64,000 nucleotides of DNA from Gordonia hongkongensis (GTDB lineage: Bacteria; Actinomycetota; Actinomycetes; Mycobacteriales; Mycobacteriaceae), in assembly GCF_023078355.1 (NCBI RefSeq), contig NZ_CP095552.1, forward strand, positions 2,170,001 through 2,234,000. Reading direction: 5' to 3'. Numbering within the stretch: the first letter of the stretch is position 1; each line of letters starts with the position of its first letter. A program made the position numbers and the translations under genes. Below the pieces are notes generated by a model. It had not been told where the DNA came from, did no database searches, and was given only the letters and a program-made list of their open reading frames with translations. Of this stretch, positions 1 through 8,051 are shown in pieces.

Positions 1-525
1 CGGATCCAGCACGCGCTGCGCGCCTTCACCCCCGACGACCAGAAGGCGCTGCGTACGACGGTCAAGACCTACCCCGTGTCGGAGGTCTACGACCTCGAGC
101 AGGTGCTGACCTCTCTCGGTACGGGCGAGGCGGTCGTGACCGTGCTGTCCGAGCGCGGTGCGCCGACCCCGGTGGCGTGGACGGTGGTCCGAGCGCCCCG
201 GTCGGCGATGGAGGCGATCGGCGCCGACGCTGTCACCTCGGCGGCGAAAGCCGGGCCGTTGTACGCGAAGTACGGCACGCCCATCGACCGCGAGTCGGCG
301 TACGAGATCCTGGCCGCCAACACCCTCGCACCGGGGGAGCCCGCCGACGCACCGGCACCCGTGCCGCCGACGCCGGCCCCGGAGCCGATGCCGGAGGAGC
401 CAGGGCTCCTGACCGAGGTGCTCACGAGCAAGCCGATGCAGAGTTTCCTGCGATCGGCGGCGAGCGCGGCCGGACGTGAATTCAGTCGCGCGATCTTCGG
501 CACGGGGCGTCGCCGGCGGCGCTGA
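1..525 (+). CDS. HerA-like helicase/ATPase (DUF853), C-terminal end, truncated by window edge
   Basis: The frame is open from the first base to a stop at 523-525, so this is the last ~174 residues of a larger protein; a GTG at 76 is internal rather than the start. The visible part contains a stretch like the C-terminal region of HerA/DUF853 nucleoside-triphosphatases (FTPDDQKALR, then a segment ending VLSERGAPTPVAWTVVRAP), then a Pro/Ala-rich linker and an amphipathic tail ending in arginines. The Walker motifs would lie upstream of the window. The family is bacterial HerA-like ATPases of uncertain physiological role, often tied to DNA processing. It converges with the SDR gene across an 18-bp gap. 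Assignment is from remembered family sequence. Confidence 0.7.
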   Translation, partial: RIQHALRAFTPDDQKALRTTVKTYPVSEVYDLEQVLTSLGTGEAVVTVLSERGAPTPVAWTVVRAPRSAMEAIGADAVTSAAKAGPLYAKYGTPIDRESAYEILAANTLAPGEPADAPAPVPPTPAPEPMPEEPGLLTEVLTSKPMQSFLRSAASAAGREFSRAIFGTGRRRRR

Positions 526-543
526 ACGGCGCCCGGACGACTC

Positions 544-1350
544 CTACTCCGCGCTGAACTTGCGGTAGAACCCACCGACGATCGGGGCCACCACCCCGCG
601 CGGTGTGTACCCGCCGGCCACCGACATCGCCTTGGACAGGGTGCCTGGCACGACGCGCATCTTGTTGTGCGCCAAGGCATCCAAGCTCATCTCGGCGACC
701 TTGGCCGAGGAGTGCCACAGGAAGTCCGGGACGACCTTGTCGACGATGGACGCCTCGTCCGGGGTGGGAGTGTGCGTACGCACCGGGCCGGGCGCGAGCA
801 GGGTGACGTGCACGCCCTGCCCGCACACCTCGCCGCGCAGGGACTCGCTGAAGCTGTTCACGAAGGCTTTCGATGCCGCGTACGTCGCGTTGTTGGGAAT
901 CGGCATGTTTCCGGCGGCCGACCCGACCATCAGGATGCCGCCCGAGCCGCGCCTGACCATGTGCGGGAGCACCGCCAGGGTGAGGTCGTGGACCGCGTTG
1001 ACGTTGAGCCGAACCTGCGCGCGTTCGTAGTCGGCGTCGAGGTCGGCGACCGGCCCGAAGGTCGCGATGCCCGCGTTGTTGCAGAGGATCGAGATCTCGC
1101 GGCCCGCGAACTCGGCGGCGAGCACTTCCACCTTCGTCGGGTCCGACAGGTCGACCGCGCGGACCTCGACCGAGACCTCGTGTGCCGTGCGGAGTTCGCC
1201 GGCTAGTTCCTCGAGAAGGTCGCCCCGACGGGCGACGAGGATGACCGAATGACCCCGGGCGGCCAGCGCGCGTGCGAGTTCCCGTCCGATCCCGGACGAG
1301 GCCCCGGTGACGACGGCACGGGCGGTGGCGGAGGGCGGCGGTACCGGCAT
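544..1350 (-). CDS. SDR family NAD(P)-dependent oxidoreductase
   Basis: A 268-residue classical short-chain dehydrogenase. The Rossmann cofactor motif TGASSGIG is at residues 15-22, the structural NNAG at 91-94, and the catalytic Ser144, Tyr157 and Lys161 (YAASK) are all present, so the enzyme should be active. The Arg/Gly-rich segment after the second strand (VARRGD) suggests NADP(H) preference. The substrate cannot be read from sequence; close actinobacterial relatives are annotated as acyl-lipid or ketone reductases. Length fits the family. It lies 41 bp downstream of the dienoyl-CoA reductase gene on the same strand, so the two may be co-transcribed and share a lipid-oxidation context. 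Confidence 0.85.
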   Translation of the reverse strand: MPVPPPSATARAVVTGASSGIGRELARALAARGHSVILVARRGDLLEELAGELRTAHEVSVEVRAVDLSDPTKVEVLAAEFAGREISILCNNAGIATFGPVADLDADYERAQVRLNVNAVHDLTLAVLPHMVRRGSGGILMVGSAAGNMPIPNNATYAASKAFVNSFSESLRGEVCGQGVHVTLLAPGPVRTHTPTPDEASIVDKVVPDFLWHSSAKVAEMSLDALAHNKMRVVPGTLSKAMSVAGGYTPRGVVAPIVGGFYRKFSAE

Positions 1351-1391
1351 GTCGCAATGGTAGCCGCCGCCTCTCGCGCCGAGACCGAGCG

Positions 1392-3455
1392 TCAGTCGAT
1401 GCCGGCGGCGACCTCGGTGCCCTGCCGGATCGCGCGCTTGGCGTCGAGCTCGCCGGCGTAATCGGCCCCGCCGATCACATGCGTCGTGACCCCGGCCAGC
1501 GTCAACGGATCGACCAGATCGCGTACCGACTCCTGGCCCGCGCAGATCACCACGTTGTCGACCTCGAGCACGCGGGTGTCGGTGACGTTGCCCTCGTCGT
1601 CGCGGAAGCTCAGATGCAGCCCCTGGTCGTCGATCTTGTCGTAGGTGGCGCCGCTGATCTGCTCGACGCCCTTCATCTTCATCGTCGCGCGATGGACCCA
1701 GCCGGTGGTCTTGCCGAGGGACTTGCCCTGCTTACCGACCTTGCGCTGGACCAGGTAGACCTGACGCACCGGCGGAAGCGGCCGCGGCTTGGTGACGAAG
1801 CCGGGCTTCTCCGGATCCTCCGTCACGCCCCATTCCTGTTCCCACTCTTTGAGATTCATCGTCGGCGACTCGTCGGTGGTGAGGAACTCGCTGACGTCGA
1901 AACCGATGCCGCCGGCACCGATCACGGCCACGCGCTTGCCGATCTCCCGATGTCCGAGCACGGCGTCGGCGTACGACATCGCCATCGGGTGATCGACGCC
2001 GGGGAAGCTCGGGATGCGCGGCACGACGCCGGTCGCGACGATCACGTCGTCGAACTTCTCGGCGATGATCTGCTCGGCGTCGGCGCGGGTGTTCAGCCGG
2101 ACCTCGATACCGAGCACCTCGATCTGACGGGTGAAGTAGCGGATCGTCTCGCTGAACTCCTCCTTGCCGGGAATGCGTGCGGCGATGGAGAACTGGCCGC
2201 CGATGGAGTCGCCGCCCTCGAACAGGGTGACCTTGTGGCCGCGCTTGGCGCCGGCGACGGCGGACGACAGGCCGGCCGGGCCCGCGCCGATCACGGCGAG
2301 GCGCTTGGCCTTTCGTGTCGGACCCAGGATGAGCGTGGTCTCGCGTCCCGCGATGGGGTTCACCAGGCACGACACGTGTTTGCCCACGAAGGCGTGGTCA
2401 AGGCAGGCCTGGTTGCAGCCGATGCAGGTGTTGATCTCGTCGGAACGACCCTCGCGGGCCTTGTTCGCCAGGTGGGGATCGGCAAGGAACGGCCGGGCCA
2501 TCTGGATGGCGTCGACGCGTCCGTTCGCGAGGATCTCCTCGCCGAGTTCCGGGGTGTTGATGCGGTTGGCCGCGATCAGCGGGATCGAGACCTCGTCGCG
2601 GAGCCGTTCGGTGAACTTCACGAATGCCCCGCGCGGCACCGAGGTGACGATGGTGGGAACCTGGGCCTCGTGCCAGCCGATGTCGGTGTTGATGGCGTCG
2701 ACGCCGTACTGCTCGGCCTTGCGAGCCATCAGCGCGACCTCGTCCCAGGTCTGTCCCTTGCGGATCAGGTCGGCGATCGACTGACGCAGGATCACCGGGT
2801 AGTCGCGGGGGACCTGACGGCGGATCTCCTTGATGACCTCGACCAGGAAACGCTGGCGGTTCTCGGTGTTGCCGCCCCATTTGTCGGTGCGGTCGTTGGT
2901 GTGAGGGCAGAGGAACTGGTTGATGAGGTAGCCCTCGCCGCCCATGATCTCGATGGCGTCGTAGCCGGCCTTGCGTGCCAGCTTGGCGGACTGCCCGAAC
3001 GACCTGATGACGTGGCGGATGATCGGCTCGGTCATCTTCAGATGCTTGAAGGGGTGTATCGGCGACGGATCGGTGCCGGGAGCGACCTTGAACGGCGTGT
3101 ATCCGTAGCGGCCGGCGTGGATCAGCTGCATCGCGATCTTGCCGCCTTCGTCGTGCACGGCCTTGGTCACGCGCTTGTGGCGGGTCATGTCGACGACGTT
3201 GGTCATCTTGCCGCCGGCGAAGGCGAGCAAACCCGTCCGGCTGGTGCCGAAGCCGCCGGTGATAATCAGTCCCGCACCGCCTTTGGCGCGTTCGGCGAAG
3301 TACGCGGCCAGCTTGTCGGTGTCCCAGAACCGGTCCTCGAGACCGGTGTGCATCGAACCCATGACCAGTCGGTTCTCGATGGTCATGCCGCCGATCTGCA
3401 GGGGCGTGAACAGGTGCGGATAGTGCTGGTTCGGTTGTGCCGTCGGGGCTGACAT
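1392..3455 (-). CDS. fadH: 2,4-dienoyl-CoA reductase-like NADH:flavin oxidoreductase
   Basis: A 687-residue protein with the FadH architecture. An N-terminal old-yellow-enzyme barrel (about residues 10-335, FMN) is followed by a four-cysteine cluster motif (CIGCNQAC then C after 11 residues) for a [4Fe-4S] centre, then a C-terminal FAD/NAD(P) domain with GAGPAGLSSA and a second dinucleotide motif GAGGIGFD. Known FadH enzymes reduce 2,4-dienoyl-CoA in unsaturated fatty-acid beta-oxidation. The ATG at 3455 is preferred over one five codons upstream because AAAGG lies 7 nt before it. It is 74 bp downstream of the PadR gene on the same strand, which suggests local control. Other OYE/TMADH-like dehydrogenases have similar layout, so the exact substrate is inferred. 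Confidence 0.85.
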   Translation of the reverse strand: MSAPTAQPNQHYPHLFTPLQIGGMTIENRLVMGSMHTGLEDRFWDTDKLAAYFAERAKGGAGLIITGGFGTSRTGLLAFAGGKMTNVVDMTRHKRVTKAVHDEGGKIAMQLIHAGRYGYTPFKVAPGTDPSPIHPFKHLKMTEPIIRHVIRSFGQSAKLARKAGYDAIEIMGGEGYLINQFLCPHTNDRTDKWGGNTENRQRFLVEVIKEIRRQVPRDYPVILRQSIADLIRKGQTWDEVALMARKAEQYGVDAINTDIGWHEAQVPTIVTSVPRGAFVKFTERLRDEVSIPLIAANRINTPELGEEILANGRVDAIQMARPFLADPHLANKAREGRSDEINTCIGCNQACLDHAFVGKHVSCLVNPIAGRETTLILGPTRKAKRLAVIGAGPAGLSSAVAGAKRGHKVTLFEGGDSIGGQFSIAARIPGKEEFSETIRYFTRQIEVLGIEVRLNTRADAEQIIAEKFDDVIVATGVVPRIPSFPGVDHPMAMSYADAVLGHREIGKRVAVIGAGGIGFDVSEFLTTDESPTMNLKEWEQEWGVTEDPEKPGFVTKPRPLPPVRQVYLVQRKVGKQGKSLGKTTGWVHRATMKMKGVEQISGATYDKIDDQGLHLSFRDDEGNVTDTRVLEVDNVVICAGQESVRDLVDPLTLAGVTTHVIGGADYAGELDAKRAIRQGTEVAAGID

Positions 3456-3529
3456 GGCGCGACCTTTCATCTCGGTGAACCTGGGTGGACGGATTTGGCG
3501 GTTTCGAAGGTGTTGCGGGACTGGCTAAC

Positions 3530-4078
3530 TCAGCTCTCGGTCAATTCCCGTTCGAGTCCGTGGATGACCTCGTCGCACCATTCGATGTATCCCTGCTCCT
3601 GGCGGATGCCGCCGCGGAGGACGAGGTACTGGTGCAGCTTGCGGCCGGTGAGCGTGTCGGGATCGGGGTAGTAGTCGGCCTGGAAGCCGGTGTAGAGCTT
3701 CAGTTGCGCGAGGTGCTCGTCGCGGTGGGCCTTGAGTTCGCCGACGATGGCGGCGAGGTCGCCGAACTCCGCGGCCCGCAGCTTCACGCCGATGTCGCTG
3801 CGGAGCGGTTGCAGTGGGGTCGGACTCATCGCCCAGTCGGCCAGGGCGTCGCGCCCGGCATCGGAGATCGTGTAGACCTTCTTGTCCGGACGACCGTCCT
3901 GACTGATCGACTCGACGCTGACCAGTTCGTCGTCGAGGAGCTTCTTCAGCGTCCGGTAGATCTGCTGATGCGTGGCCGACCAGAAGTAGCCGATGCTGCG
4001 GTCGAATTGCTGACCGATCTCATAGCCCGTTCCCGGTCGCTCGGCCAGCGACACCAGAATCGCGTGTTCGAGCGCCAT
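3530..4078 (-). CDS. PadR family transcriptional regulator
   Basis: A 182-residue protein with an N-terminal PadR winged helix (MALEHAILVSL start, GYEIGQQFD, then HQQIYRTLKKL as recognition helix region and the GRPDKKVYTISDAGR wing) and a C-terminal helical dimerisation domain (about residues 95-175). PadR proteins are usually ligand-responsive repressors. It reads away from the uracil permease gene and toward fadH. The 137-bp divergent region contains a perfect 8-bp inverted repeat at 4108-4141, a plausible autoregulatory and permease operator. The ligand is not predictable from the sequence. Confidence 0.9.
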   Translation of the reverse strand: MALEHAILVSLAERPGTGYEIGQQFDRSIGYFWSATHQQIYRTLKKLLDDELVSVESISQDGRPDKKVYTISDAGRDALADWAMSPTPLQPLRSDIGVKLRAAEFGDLAAIVGELKAHRDEHLAQLKLYTGFQADYYPDPDTLTGRKLHQYLVLRGGIRQEQGYIEWCDEVIHGLERELTES

Positions 4079-4107
4079 GAGAGCAAGCTAACACTGCAAC
4101 AACGCAC

Positions 4108-4141
4108 TATGCAACAAGGTGTATATGAGTCGAGTTGCATA
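4108..4141. promoter_or_regulatory. Inverted repeat, candidate PadR operator
   Basis: TATGCAAC at 4108-4115 and GTTGCATA at 4134-4141 form a perfect 8-bp inverted repeat with an 18-bp spacer. A third related half-site, CTGCAAC, lies at 4094-4100. The arms sit between the divergent padR and permease starts. PadR operators commonly carry ATGT/ATGC-type dyads, but the assignment here is positional inference. Confidence 0.45.
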
Positions 4142-4215
4142 TCGGCGGCGGCGACGCCGACCGAGGAAGACCCGAAGTGAGGCGTCGTCAGCATCCGTGC
4201 CGCACACTGTTCGGC

Positions 4216-5535
4216 ATGGGTGAACCGGAGACGAGGTCTCGGAATCTGCTGTCCTGGAAGCTGACCGACAACGCGGTCGTGGCACCGGAGGAACGGCTGA
4301 CCTGGCCGCGGACGGTCAGCATCGGTCTGCAGCATGTGGTCGCCATGTTCGGCGCGACCTTCCTCGTCCCGGTGCTGACCGGATTCCCGCCGTCGACGAC
4401 GCTGTTCTTCTCCGGCGTCGGCACGATTCTGTTCCTGCTGATCACCCGCAACCGCCTGCCCAGTTACCTGGGTTCGAGTTTCGCCATCATCGCGCCGGTG
4501 ACAGCCGCCGTCGCCTCCGACGGGGCGTCGTCGGCGCTCGGGGGACTCGTGGCGGTCGGCGCACTGCTCGTCGTCATCGGGCTCATCAGTCATTTCGCGG
4601 GTGTGCGATGGATCGAGACCCTGATGCCACCTGTCGTGACCGGCGCGATCGTCGCCTTGATCGGGCTCAATCTGGCGCCGGCGGCCAAGAACAACTTCGT
4701 CGCCGATCCCGTCCTGGCGACGATCGTGCTGGTGCTGCTGGTGGCCTCCGCGGTGCTGTTCCGCGGGCTGCTCGGTCGCCTGGCGATCTTCCTGAGCGTC
4801 GTGGCCGGATATGTCCTCGCGCTGATCCTCGACCGGATCGACAGCGACAACGACTACATCGACACCTCCGCCATCGGCGACGCTGCCTGGATCGGACTGC
4901 CCGACTTCCAGACGCCCACGTTCGACCTGGGTGTCCTGCCGTTGTTCCTGCCCGTGGTGCTGGTGCTCGTCGTCGAGAACATCGGCCACGTGAAGTCGGT
5001 CGCGATGATGACCGGCAAGGACTACGACGCGACCATGGGTCGGGCGCTGGCCGCGGACGGCGTGGCCACGATGCTGGCCGGCAGCGGCGGTGGGTCGGCC
5101 ACGACGACCTACGCCGAGAACATCGGTGTGATGTCGGCGACCAAGGTGTACTCGACGGCGGCCTACTGGGTGGCCGGCGGCGCGGCGATCCTGCTCGGAC
5201 TGTCGCCCAAGGTCGGCGCCGTGATCGCCGCGATCCCCCCTGGCGTGCTCGGCGGTGTCACGACCGCGCTCTACGGTCTGGTCGGTGTCATCGGCGTCCA
5301 GATCTGGGTGACCAACAAGGTCGACTTCTCCAAGCCGATAAACCAGTTCACCGCGGCGATCCCACTCATCATCGGCATTGCCGACTACACCTGGCAGGTC
5401 GGCGACCTCGTGTTCGCCGGCATCTCGCTGGGCTCGGTCGCGGCACTGGTCATCTATCACTCCATGCGCCTCATCGGCGGGTGGCGGGGGACGGTGGACG
5501 TCGGCCGGACGGGCACTCACCACGGCGACGCATAG
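4216..5535 (+). CDS. Uracil/xanthine permease, NCS2 family
   Basis: A 439-residue membrane protein of the nucleobase:cation symporter-2 family (UraA/PyrP type) with about 12-14 hydrophobic segments. Seen features are the N-terminal signature LQHVVAMFGATFLVPVLTG and the central ENIGHVKSV region, where the glutamate binds nucleobase in characterised members, then a Gly/Ser/Thr-rich NCS2 segment (GSGGGSATTTYAENIGV). The function is proton-coupled uptake of uracil or a xanthine-type base. The ATG at 4216 fits the family N-terminus better than an upstream in-frame ATG at 4135, which would add 27 polar residues running through the operator region. It is divergent from the PadR gene and is followed by a very long hairpin. 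Confidence 0.88.
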   Translation: MGEPETRSRNLLSWKLTDNAVVAPEERLTWPRTVSIGLQHVVAMFGATFLVPVLTGFPPSTTLFFSGVGTILFLLITRNRLPSYLGSSFAIIAPVTAAVASDGASSALGGLVAVGALLVVIGLISHFAGVRWIETLMPPVVTGAIVALIGLNLAPAAKNNFVADPVLATIVLVLLVASAVLFRGLLGRLAIFLSVVAGYVLALILDRIDSDNDYIDTSAIGDAAWIGLPDFQTPTFDLGVLPLFLPVVLVLVVENIGHVKSVAMMTGKDYDATMGRALAADGVATMLAGSGGGSATTTYAENIGVMSATKVYSTAAYWVAGGAAILLGLSPKVGAVIAAIPPGVLGGVTTALYGLVGVIGVQIWVTNKVDFSKPINQFTAAIPLIIGIADYTWQVGDLVFAGISLGSVAALVIYHSMRLIGGWRGTVDVGRTGTHHGDA

Positions 5536-5547
5536 GTGTCCGACCGA

Positions 5548-5605
5548 CGAACCTCAACTCGACTGATGGACTTCGATCGAGGTCCAGGAGTCGAGTTGAG
5601 GTTCG
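5548..5605. terminator. 58-bp near-perfect palindrome, likely bidirectional terminator
   Basis: A perfect 17-bp outer stem (5548-5564 with 5589-5605) is followed, after a two-base internal mismatch, by an inner 10-bp stem (5567-5576 with 5577-5586) that has one T.G pair, so almost no loop remains. It lies between the convergent permease (ends 5535) and DUF1023 gene (ends 5681). There is no U tract, which is common for actinobacterial terminators. The length and near-perfection exceed the other hairpins in this window. Confidence 0.6.
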
Positions 5606-5680
5606 CAGGTGGACGGTCGCGAGGGGACCGGGATGGAACAGACGACTACTCGGAAGCCTGGCGTGTGTTCGAGTCGCGGC

Positions 5681-7372
5681 TCACCACGGCAGCCGTAGCG
5701 GGATGTCGGGAATCGGCCCCGGCAGGTCGATGTCCCCGTCGGCGCGATCGTTGACGAGATAGAGCCACCACAGGGGAGCGGGTGCGCCGACCGGTGGCGG
5801 GAGTTCGGCGACGTCGGGCTTGCGAGGGACGTAGAGGTCGGGTTCGGCGCCGACGATGACCTTCACCATGTTCTGGAAGGCCGTGGATTCCGTGTCGTTC
5901 CAATAAGCACCGTGGGTGACCAGACCCCCGTCGACTGTGCGCTCGTCGAGCTCGACTGTGCCGGTGTCGAGCCTGATCACGCCGGGCGCGGTGTCGGGGT
6001 CGTGGCCGTGCGGGTTCCCGGGAAAGGACTGGACGTAGTGGATCGGGTCGCCCGGGAAGGTCAGCGAGTATCGATCCACGCCGTCGGGATGCGGCGTGTC
6101 GTAGATGCCGGTGCCCGCCGACGACGCGTAGATGACGCGGTCGGGGGACAGGCCGAGTTGTTCGGCCGATCCCACGACCGACCCGCCGTAGCTGTGACCG
6201 ATGTAGGTGGTGGTCGCACCGGGAGCGAGGTGCACGATCTCGGCGTCGAGTTCGGAACCGAACAACTCCAGGCGGTGCGCCATGGCTACGGCGAAGCTCG
6301 GACTCGCCGCCGCGCGGAGGTCGGGCGGGAGGTCGCCGTCGAGGTAGAGGAACACCGGTCCGCCGGTGCGTGCCGCGAGTTCGGCTGCGGCCGTGCGGTT
6401 GTGGCCGACCACGGTGTCGAGGTTCGTGCCGGTCCCGGGCACGTAAATCGCCGTGTTAGGAGCACCGGGCCGCAGCGACCCGATCATCTCGACGATTCGT
6501 CCGCGCGGAGTGTTGACGAAGGTGATGAAGGTCCGCTCGACGAGTCCGTCGTCGCCGCGGGGTGTCTCGTCGGCGATCGGGTCGGGGCGGGGCTCGAGGA
6601 GTCCGCGCAGGGTCCGAGCTCTTCGGCCGTGCCCGCGGCCGGCCGACATCTCGTCGAGAAGTGCGTTGCGGATGTTGATTTCGTTGGCCTGGGCGCGGAT
6701 CGCGAACGGGACACCCGGTAGGTTCCCGATGACATGCGGGTCGGCCTGCACCAGACGTCGGACGTCGTCGGCACCCATCTGTTCGATGACGTCGCGGACC
6801 TGGGTCGGCGTGAGCGTCTCCAGCATGCGGACGGCCTGATCCGCGTCCATCTCGGCGCCCCCGGGCAGTGTGACGTCGGGTTGACCCGCCGTCATCGACG
6901 CGAGGTCGGCCGCGAACGTCTCGAGTCGTGCACCGTAGCGCTCGTCGAGGGCGTCGACGGTGTCGAGAGCCTCGGCGATGGATTCCGCGAGAAGGGCGGC
7001 CTGACCGTCGAAGTCACGCTCAGGATGGGTCACCTCGCCGTCGTCGAAGACGGTGAAGCCCAGCCCCTCTGCTCCCCGGACGACACCAAGTGCGAAGTCG
7101 CGGGCGTAGCCGAGGTCGGCGGCGGCATCGGTGGCCTCGTCGGCGATCATCTGCACCACGTTGCGGACCTCGCCGGCATGATCGTGTTCCGCCCAGATGG
7201 CCTGGTGCGCAGCATCATGCGTGGCACCCGACCACGTCGAGGCGTCGTCGAAGGCACGCACCGCGCGACCGATGCCGGTGTCGATGCACTCGGCCAGCGT
7301 CGAGGCAGCGGACCCGGTGGCGGCGATCGACTGCGGATCCCACGCGCGCAACTGCGAGAGGGTGGGTCGCAT
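5681..7372 (-). CDS. DUF1023 alpha/beta-hydrolase with N-terminal helical domain
   Basis: A 563-residue protein. Residues 1 to ~190 form Ala-rich helices resembling WXG100/ESX-type helical hairpins (SQLRAWDPQSIAATGSAAST). The C-terminal half is a DUF1023 alpha/beta-hydrolase: nucleophile elbow GHSYGGS, an upstream VPGTGTNLD oxyanion-region motif, and a late acid/His region (FPGDPIHYVQSFPGNPHGHD). Such proteins are common in mycolate-containing actinobacteria; their substrates are largely unknown. No signal peptide is visible. Its ATG shares a base with the stop of the upstream 120-residue gene (TGATG), so translation is probably coupled. The ESX link is inferred from fold-like sequence and gene pairing. 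Confidence 0.75.
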   Translation of the reverse strand: MRPTLSQLRAWDPQSIAATGSAASTLAECIDTGIGRAVRAFDDASTWSGATHDAAHQAIWAEHDHAGEVRNVVQMIADEATDAAADLGYARDFALGVVRGAEGLGFTVFDDGEVTHPERDFDGQAALLAESIAEALDTVDALDERYGARLETFAADLASMTAGQPDVTLPGGAEMDADQAVRMLETLTPTQVRDVIEQMGADDVRRLVQADPHVIGNLPGVPFAIRAQANEINIRNALLDEMSAGRGHGRRARTLRGLLEPRPDPIADETPRGDDGLVERTFITFVNTPRGRIVEMIGSLRPGAPNTAIYVPGTGTNLDTVVGHNRTAAAELAARTGGPVFLYLDGDLPPDLRAAASPSFAVAMAHRLELFGSELDAEIVHLAPGATTTYIGHSYGGSVVGSAEQLGLSPDRVIYASSAGTGIYDTPHPDGVDRYSLTFPGDPIHYVQSFPGNPHGHDPDTAPGVIRLDTGTVELDERTVDGGLVTHGAYWNDTESTAFQNMVKVIVGAEPDLYVPRKPDVAELPPPVGAPAPLWWLYLVNDRADGDIDLPGPIPDIPLRLPW

Positions 7373-7734
7373 CAGCGGTTCCGAAGCGAGCGGAACCGGG
7401 TGCCCGACCGCGCGTCGGCGTCTGCCGTCGTCGCGTCGAACGTCCGCAGCATCAGGCTCATCGTCGTCAGGCGTTCACCGATGGAGTCCACCGCCGACCG
7501 TGCGGGTCCGATCGTGGCGGCGAGGGCACGCACGACGCGACTCGAGGGTCCGAGCGCCGCGCCGACGGCCTCGACATCCGCGGCGTGGATCGCGATCGCG
7601 GCGGCCCGCCAGGTGCGCGCGATGCCCTCGACCTCGGCGGGATCGACACCGAACAGCGATGTCTCTGAGTGATTGTGGGTTCGCCGGCCAGGTGACAGCG
7701 GCGGGAAACCGGACAAGGAGCGGGGGAGCGTCAT
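7372..7734 (-). CDS. Small helical protein paired with DUF1023 hydrolase (WXG100-like)
   Basis: A 120-residue, Ala-rich, mostly helical protein. After a polar N-terminus of ~28 residues comes VEGIARTWRAAAIAIHAAD, which resembles the first helix of WXG-like proteins, then a second helix SAVDSIGERLTTMSLMLRTF. The GGAGG just 3 nt before the ATG at 7734 supports that start but is closely spaced; a start nearer residue 27 would give a more typical length. It is the first gene of a two-gene unit with the DUF1023 hydrolase, overlapping it at TGATG. Partner binding is inferred from the arrangement; there is no firm family match. Confidence 0.55.
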   Translation of the reverse strand: MTLPRSLSGFPPLSPGRRTHNHSETSLFGVDPAEVEGIARTWRAAAIAIHAADVEAVGAALGPSSRVVRALAATIGPARSAVDSIGERLTTMSLMLRTFDATTADADARSGTRFRSLRNR

Positions 7735-7844
7735 GATCCTCCAGGGAGTCGCGACCCACCGAGGTGTGGGGCAGGACTATGACGCACGGCGTGCCCTGAA
7801 CGGTTCCCGATCCACTTCGAGCGGTCGGCGACAGGCACATGACG

Positions 7845-7918
7845 TGCCCCCGGCAGGACTCGAACCTGCGACCTAGGGATTAGAAGGCCCTTGCTCTATC
7901 CACCTGAGCTACGGAGGC
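7845..7918 (-). tRNA. tRNA-Arg (anticodon TCT)
   Basis: The reverse strand folds into a cloverleaf: acceptor GCCTCCG with CGGGGGC (one G.T), D-arm GCTC/GAGC, anticodon loop CTTCTAA giving TCT, and T-arm GCAGG-TTCGAGT-CCTGC. CCA is not encoded. Pair 31-39 at the base of the anticodon loop is a C-T mismatch, which leaves a four-pair anticodon stem. Confidence 0.93.
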
Positions 7919-8051
7919 TGACCGGCGAGCGTGACGTGGCGCACGAGCGGCCGGGCAGAGAGAGTCTACGACACCGTCGTCGCTATGCCGTGCGCCACGG
8001 CGGGCCACGTCGAATTGGGATCACGTCAGTGGCCGGTCCTACAGTTGGAGG

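Noticed and set aside
1479..3452. 657-codon plus-strand frame opposite fadH
   Set aside because: It is antisense to a complete flavoenzyme with all motifs, and its product is low-complexity Asp/Val/Leu/Gly, typical of the opposite strand of high-GC genes.
7845..7918. tRNA-Arg as a pseudogene because of the 31-39 mismatch
   Set aside because: All other stems and loops are normal, and a single mismatch at the loop edge is tolerated.
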